From assembly GCA_029821755.1 (NCBI GenBank), contig JALGSV010000001.1, forward strand, positions 62,001 through 126,000: 64,000 nucleotides of DNA, in the 5' to 3' direction. The translations under genes and the position numbers were made by a program. The notes under the pieces were generated by a model that worked only from the letters and a program-made list of their open reading frames with translations, had not been told where the DNA came from and ran no database searches. Of the stretch, positions 60,247 through 64,000 are shown piece after piece (positions within the stretch are counted from its first letter, which is position 1; every line of letters starts with the position of its first letter). The DNA comes from Candidatus Zipacnadum vermilionense (GTDB lineage Bacteria; Armatimonadota; Zipacnadia; Zipacnadales; Zipacnadaceae).

Positions 60247-60372
60247 CACATTCGCCCCCTTCGTTGAACGCTTTTGGCGTATCCGACCACATTATCCGGC
60301 TGACGTGCGGGGGTGTCAAGGGGGGCAGTCGAGCGGCGCGCGTGGCTGGTCCGAGACACGGGCCTTGCGGCC

Positions 60373-60400
60373 GGGCGCGGCACGTAGCCCGCGCCCTACC
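60373..60400. repeat. REP-like palindrome (GGGCGCGG ... CCGCGCCC TAC)
   Basis: GGGCGCGG (60373-60380) pairs with CCGCGCCC (60389-60396), then TAC. The loop has CACGTAGC, as in the element at 16201. It lies just past the GH4 gene's stop at 60401. Confidence 0.58.
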
Positions 60401-61840
60401 TCATTCCTCCGGACACCCCACGTCCTGGCTGAGCAGCGTCCCGAAGCGCTTGCCGATGGCGAGGGCGGGGTCGAGCGGGACCTCCACCGGCTTGACCCCA
60501 GCGGAGACCGTGATCGACGGGGTCGGGCGGAGAGACTTGCCGGCGAATTGCGGCAGCCACTGGGCTTCGGCTTGGAGCAGCTCCCCCGTCATCTCGCGGG
60601 TCTCGCGCAGCGTACATACCGCCGAGGTGAGCGGGTCCATCGCCACCGCCTGCATGGCCGTCTCCGGGTCGCCGCTGAGGGCCGCCTCCACCGCCAGGGC
60701 CTGCACCGTGACGTTGCTCTGGTTGAGGGCGGCGCATTGCACCGGCAGGGCCCCGACGCGCAGCGGGTGCAGCCCCTCGCGGTCCACGTACACCGGCACC
60801 TCCACGCAAGAGCCCTGCGGCAGGTTGTCTATGTACCCGTCATTGCGTACGTTGCCCTGCAGCCGGAAGGGCTGGCCGGTGGCCGCCGCCTCCAGGACGT
60901 AGGAGCAGTATTCATTGCTGCGCGGCTCGGGTTCGGAGGACTCGAAGGTCAACGGGTCAATCTGGGCGTACTTCTTCGCCACCGTCGCGCACCAGTTGTA
61001 GTACGCGCCGCTTTCCCCGCCGAAGGCCGGCTGGTCGCAGAACTCCTGCAGCCCCCGGTCACTGCTGCGGAACCAGGGGACGTATTCGGACAGGTGGCCC
61101 GTAGACTCGGTCATGAAGTAGCCGAAATGCCGCATGACCTCGATGCGGACCTTCTCGTTGACGTAGTACTCCGGCTTCTCGCAGGTGGCCTTGAAGAGCG
61201 GGTAGAGGTCCTCCCCGTTGTGCTCCAGCTTGAGGAACCAGGCCATGTGGTTGATCCCGGCGCAGAGGTAGTCGATCTCGGTCTTGGGCACCCCGACATA
61301 GCCGGAGATCAGGTCCAGGGTGGTCTGCACGCCGTGGCACAGGCCGAGGAAGGGGACGTTGGAGACCTTCCCCAAGGCATAGCAGCACGCGCCCATGGGG
61401 TTGGCGTAATTGAGCAGAATCGCACCAGGACTGGAGATTTCCTCCATATCGCGGACCAGCCCCTCCAGCACGGGAATGGTGCGCAGGGCGCGGAAGACGC
61501 CGCCGGGCCCCAACGAATCCCCGATGCACTGGTCCACACCGTACTTGAGCGGGATCTCGTAGTCCTGCTGGAAGGCCTCGACCCCGCCAACCTGGACCAT
61601 GCAGATAACATAGTCAGCGTCGCGCAGGGCGTGGGCGCGGTCGGTGGTGGCGTACACGTTAGCAGGCAGCCCGCGGGCGGCGATCATGCGCTGCGCCAGC
61701 GTCTCCATCTTGCGGAGCTTGGACTCGGTGGGGCTCATCAGGGCGTAGGTGGCGCCCTGCAGCGCCTCGGTGCCCAGCATGTCGTTGAGCAGCGTCTTGG
61801 TGAAGACGATGCTGCCGGCGCCGATCATCGCGATCTTCAT
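60401..61840 (-). CDS. GH4-family glycosidase (alpha-galactosidase/glucosidase-like)
   Basis: A 479-aa family GH4 enzyme, which uses NAD and a divalent metal in an oxidation-elimination mechanism. The N-terminus MKIAMIGAGSIVFTKTLLND is the NAD-binding fold. LLNYANPMGACCYAL and GLCHGVQ supply the metal-binding Cys/His region, and GINHMAWFL the second His. Members with CHGVQ include alpha-galactosidases, alpha-glucosidases and uronidases; the substrate remains open, with uronides favoured by context. AAGGAGG is 8 bases before the ATG at 61840. No signal peptide, so it should act inside the cell on imported oligosaccharides. It follows the AbrB gene on the same strand but with a 154-base gap. 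Confidence 0.93.
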   Translation of the reverse strand: MKIAMIGAGSIVFTKTLLNDMLGTEALQGATYALMSPTESKLRKMETLAQRMIAARGLPANVYATTDRAHALRDADYVICMVQVGGVEAFQQDYEIPLKYGVDQCIGDSLGPGGVFRALRTIPVLEGLVRDMEEISSPGAILLNYANPMGACCYALGKVSNVPFLGLCHGVQTTLDLISGYVGVPKTEIDYLCAGINHMAWFLKLEHNGEDLYPLFKATCEKPEYYVNEKVRIEVMRHFGYFMTESTGHLSEYVPWFRSSDRGLQEFCDQPAFGGESGAYYNWCATVAKKYAQIDPLTFESSEPEPRSNEYCSYVLEAAATGQPFRLQGNVRNDGYIDNLPQGSCVEVPVYVDREGLHPLRVGALPVQCAALNQSNVTVQALAVEAALSGDPETAMQAVAMDPLTSAVCTLRETREMTGELLQAEAQWLPQFAGKSLRPTPSITVSAGVKPVEVPLDPALAIGKRFGTLLSQDVGCPEE

Positions 61841-61861
61841 GGGAAGGCCCTCCTTGGGAAG

Positions 61862-61894
61862 CTGAACGACGGCTGAACGGCGGCTGAACGACCG
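61862..61894. repeat. Three tandem 11-base units (CTGAACGACGG type)
   Basis: CTGAACGACGG, CTGAACGGCGG and CTGAACGACCG run head to tail upstream of the GH4 start. Related units occur at 26856-26877 and 478-488. Short spacing and dispersed copies suggest a small repeat family. A role in regulation is possible but not shown. Confidence 0.5.
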
Positions 61895-61960
61895 CGAGGC
61901 AGCCTGTCGCGCGCCTTTCGCCGCTGGCCGCCAGAAAGCCTCCTGGAGAGGTATCGGGAG

Positions 61961-62012
61961 CTCGTAGGGGCGGATGTTGCGGCTCAGAAGCCGCAACATC
62001 CGCCCCTACGAG
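61961..62012. repeat. 52-bp palindrome with perfect 24-bp arms
   Basis: CTCGTAGGGGCGGATG and TTGCGGCT make one arm, mirrored exactly after a CAGA loop. It is the longest perfect inverted repeat I found in the window. The inner half is shared with 63333-63370. It lies between the divergent GH4 and Gfo/Idh genes. The arms are long enough for cruciform or RNA hairpin formation. Confidence 0.85.
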
Positions 62013-62107
62013 GCCAGATTCGACTGCTCATACACGCTCTTGCAGGTCTGCCAGGGGCAGGCGGGGAATGCCCCCGCGCAGCATCCATGGCTCACCGGGA
62101 GATGACA

Positions 62108-63190
62108 ATGTCAGACGACCCCGTTCGCTTCGGATATATTGGCTGCGGCTTCGTGGCGCAGACCATCCACATTCCCAACTTCAGGGCGCAGGCCGATTGC
62201 GACTTCCTGGCGCTGGCCGAGGTCCGGCAGGACCTGGGGCGGCGGGTCGCGCAGCGCTACGGCATTCCCCGCGTCTATGCCGACCACCATGAGCTGGCCG
62301 CCGATCCGGAGTTGGAGGCCGTCGGCGTGTCGGCGCCCTTTGCTCTGCAGGGGCGGATCGCCGAGGACCTGCTCCGCGCCGGCAAGCACGTCTTTATGGA
62401 GAAGCCGATGGCCATCTCGGTGGCGCGGGGCGAGGCGATCCTGGCTGCCGCCCGCGAGAGCGGCAAGCGCCTGATGGTGGGCTACATGAAGCGCTACGAT
62501 CCGGGCAATCTCATGCTGCGCGAGCGTCTGCAGGCCTGGCAGGCGTCCGGCGAGTGCGGGCAAATTGTCCTGGCGCGCAATCATGGGTTCTGCGGCAACT
62601 GGACGTATGCGCGGGACCCAAATGTGGCCTGGGAGGAGTCGGAGGCAAAGGCGCCCGTGCCGGACGACGCGGCCGATTACCCGACGTGGCTGCCCGAGGA
62701 GCGGCGCGGCTCGTACGTCGGGTACTTGCAGCAGTGGACCCACAATATCAACCTGCTGCGCTTCCTGCTGGGGGACGACGCCGGGGAGGCGCGGGTGGTA
62801 CAGGTCATGCTGGACGAGGACGGGATGACGGGGCTCACGGTTCTGGAGATAGGCGGGGTGCGTGCGGTGGTTGAGAGCGGCATGACCCAGTTCCATGCCT
62901 GGGAGGAGCACACCACCGTCTACTTCGAGGGCGGCTGGCTGCGGACGGCGGCGCCGCCGCTGATGCATAAGGAGACCCCCGCGAGTGTCGAGATCTACCG
63001 CGCCGCCCATGACGGCGAGCCGGTGCGCGAGACCCGCGAGTTGGCCCCGGCCGCCTGGTCTTACCGCGAGGAAGCCAGGCACTTCTTGGCCCAGGTGCGC
63101 TCTGGAGAACCCTTCCGGTCGTCCGGAGAGGACACTCTGGCGGATGTGCGCTTGTGTGAGGAGATATACCGTCGGTTCCTACAGATCTGA
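62108..63190 (+). CDS. Gfo/Idh/MocA family oxidoreductase
   Basis: A 360-aa NAD(P)-dependent oxidoreductase. The Rossmann segment FGYIGCGFVAQTIHIPNF opens the protein. The conserved lysine motif is FMEKPMAIS near residue 100, and the downstream LQQWTHNINLLRFLLG includes the active-site His region. Start MSDDPVRF is chosen because GGGAG lies 6 bases upstream. Distinct from the family member at 13758-14948. Located between GH4 and the partial glycosidase-like gene, it may process the released sugar. The gene is flanked by palindromic repeats on both sides. Confidence 0.9.
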   Translation: MSDDPVRFGYIGCGFVAQTIHIPNFRAQADCDFLALAEVRQDLGRRVAQRYGIPRVYADHHELAADPELEAVGVSAPFALQGRIAEDLLRAGKHVFMEKPMAISVARGEAILAAARESGKRLMVGYMKRYDPGNLMLRERLQAWQASGECGQIVLARNHGFCGNWTYARDPNVAWEESEAKAPVPDDAADYPTWLPEERRGSYVGYLQQWTHNINLLRFLLGDDAGEARVVQVMLDEDGMTGLTVLEIGGVRAVVESGMTQFHAWEEHTTVYFEGGWLRTAAPPLMHKETPASVEIYRAAHDGEPVRETRELAPAAWSYREEARHFLAQVRSGEPFRSSGEDTLADVRLCEEIYRRFLQI

Positions 63191-63217
63191 GGGCGGGGAT
63201 GAGGACCGGGCGGCTCC

Positions 63218-63265
63218 TGTAGGGGCGGATGTTCCGCGGAGCCGTATCCCGCGCAACATCCGCCC
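63218..63265. repeat. Imperfect REP-like palindrome
   Basis: GTAGGGGCGGATGTTCCGCG and CCGCGCAACATCCGCCC are imperfect arms around GAGCCGTATC. The left arm shares its first 15 bases with the element at 61961. The centre resembles the 30376 element. Confidence 0.6.
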
Positions 63266-63332
63266 GCGCGTGCGGCGGACCCTCTGGATTGTTGGAAGCC
63301 GACGCCCTCGGCGTCCTGTTCTCGGCAGTCGC

Positions 63333-63370
63333 GGGCGGATATTGCGGCTCAGAAGCCGCAATATCCGCCC
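63333..63370. repeat. Perfect 17-bp-arm palindrome
   Basis: GGGCGGATATTGCGGCT is mirrored exactly after a CAGA loop, then CTAC follows. It carries the same TTGCGGCT-CAGA-AGCCGCAA core as 61961-62012. It lies 39 bases before the ATG at 63409. Confidence 0.78.
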
Positions 63371-63408
63371 CTACCGAGCGTAAGCTCAGAAGCAAGGAGA
63401 TACTCGGC

Positions 63409-64000
63409 ATGTCGAACGATAGCTCCCAGAAACGATGCGCCCTGGAGATTCGCCAGGGGCGGCCGGTGTTTGTCTTCAACGGTCAGCCGATTTCTCAGGC
63501 CATTGCCAGCGACCCCGTGGTCTGGATCAAGCCGCTGGCCCACTCCAAGCCGGAGATGTGGATCGAGCGCTGCCGATTGTTCCGCGAGAGCGGCGTGCAC
63601 AACTACAGCATTAACCCGGTGCACTGGACCACGGACGGGAGGAACAACCGGTTCTGGGTCGGGGAGGGGCAGTACATTACACCCGACCCGAACGATGCGG
63701 AGTACGGCATCGAGAAGCAGGCGGCGGCGCTGCTAGAGATCGACCCCGACGCGCGGCTCTGGGTGCGTTTCGGGGACACAGTGCCCCCGGCCTGGGTTGC
63801 CGCCAATCCGGATGAGATCCAGCGCAACTACAGCGGCGAAGAGCGTCCCTGGTTCTCCCCGCAGCCCTCGTTAGCCTCCGAAAAGGGGCTGGCAGATCTG
63901 TGCACTTTCGTCCAGCATTTCCTGCGCTTCTGCGAGGCGCAGCCCTGGGCCGAGCGGCTATTCCTCTACAGCTACTGCCCCGGCGGGGAGGGTATCCCCA
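63409..64000 (+). CDS. TIM-barrel glycosidase-like protein, 5' part (cut by window edge)
   Basis: 197 codons are visible, with no stop before the right edge, so this ORF is missing from the track. The protein starts MSNDSSQKRCALEIRQGRPV and continues FVFNGQPISQAIASDPVVW, a form typical of beta-galactosidase-like (GH35/GH42-type) or other TIM-barrel N-termini. A WIERCRLFRESGVHNYSI segment would be the first barrel helix and strand. AAGGAGA precedes the ATG by 8 bases. No signal peptide. Catalytic residues lie beyond the window, so the family is not fixed. Confidence 0.6.
   Translation, partial: MSNDSSQKRCALEIRQGRPVFVFNGQPISQAIASDPVVWIKPLAHSKPEMWIERCRLFRESGVHNYSINPVHWTTDGRNNRFWVGEGQYITPDPNDAEYGIEKQAAALLEIDPDARLWVRFGDTVPPAWVAANPDEIQRNYSGEERPWFSPQPSLASEKGLADLCTFVQHFLRFCEAQPWAERLFLYSYCPGGEGIP

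Noticed and set aside
61961-63370. CRISPR array from repeated palindromic units
   Set aside because: The units are palindromes in unequal spacing with only two perfect copies nearby. There are no uniform spacers and no cas genes.

Overview
The window is a GC-rich bacterial chromosome segment with consensus-like Shine-Dalgarno sites (AGGAGG variants) and sigma70-type promoters. The organism looks diderm: there is an LpxL/HtrB-type acyltransferase and a small secreted protein that looks like an outer-membrane barrel. Stalk-domain (copper amine oxidase N-terminal-like) proteins, Gfo/Idh/MocA oxidoreductases, xylose-isomerase-like TIM barrels, GH4, GH38, DUF4838 and many heparinase II/III-like proteins together suggest an uncultured carbohydrate specialist. 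Armatimonadota is my best guess; Planctomycetota, Hydrogenedentota or Lentisphaerota are possible. This is inference, because no phylogenetic marker could be searched.

Layout. 1-16.7 kb is mostly housekeeping and small-molecule metabolism: mutL (cut by the left edge), a sugar isomerase, an alkyladenine DNA glycosylase, tRNA-Leu(CAG) with promoter and terminator, a barrel-like secreted protein, a DUF362 protein, a transaldolase-like aldolase, a NifU-type Fe-S scaffold, a PfkB kinase remnant, a stalk-domain protein, an acyltransferase, clpC, ilvE, another TIM-barrel isomerase, a lipoprotein, a Gfo/Idh oxidoreductase, a UroD-family protein and a nitroreductase. 16.9-20.7 kb holds a GH38 alpha-mannosidase and an SDR oxidoreductase.

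20.7-24.5 kb is accessory DNA: a BrnT/BrnA-like toxin-antitoxin pair with palindromes in its promoter, a TlpA-like thioredoxin, a duplicated scrap of the SDR and GH38 3' ends, and a translationally coupled pair of a membrane protein and a ComEC-like metallo-beta-lactamase. 24.5-26.9 kb has a divergent glycosyltransferase and a glycyl-radical-enzyme activase. A 2-oxoacid dehydrogenase operon in the order E2-E1alpha-E1beta lies at 30.5-33.6 kb.

The most striking feature spans 27.2-57.0 kb. Five very large (1046-1222 residue) secreted proteins share an N-terminal beta-rich domain opening with a degenerate F-T-V-K-E-[YW] motif, a central helical region and a heparinase II/III-like C-terminal domain. 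Between them lie two homologous secreted proteins of unknown function (786 and 736 aa), a DUF4838 glucuronidase-like protein, and a zinc-ribbon membrane protein built from a duplicated unit. A beta-helix protein, an FG-GAP protein, a GH4 enzyme, a second Gfo/Idh oxidoreductase and a TIM-barrel glycosidase-like protein follow. I read this as a locus for degrading a complex acidic polysaccharide, with no SusC/SusD pair or transporter visible. A frameshifted vapC next to an intact AbrB-type antitoxin lies at 59.6-60.2 kb.

Several intergenic gaps carry palindromes whose outer ends share GTAGGG(G)CGG or its complement, a likely REP/MITE-like family. Most ORF-track entries on the opposite strand of the large genes are GC-driven shadows and are omitted.
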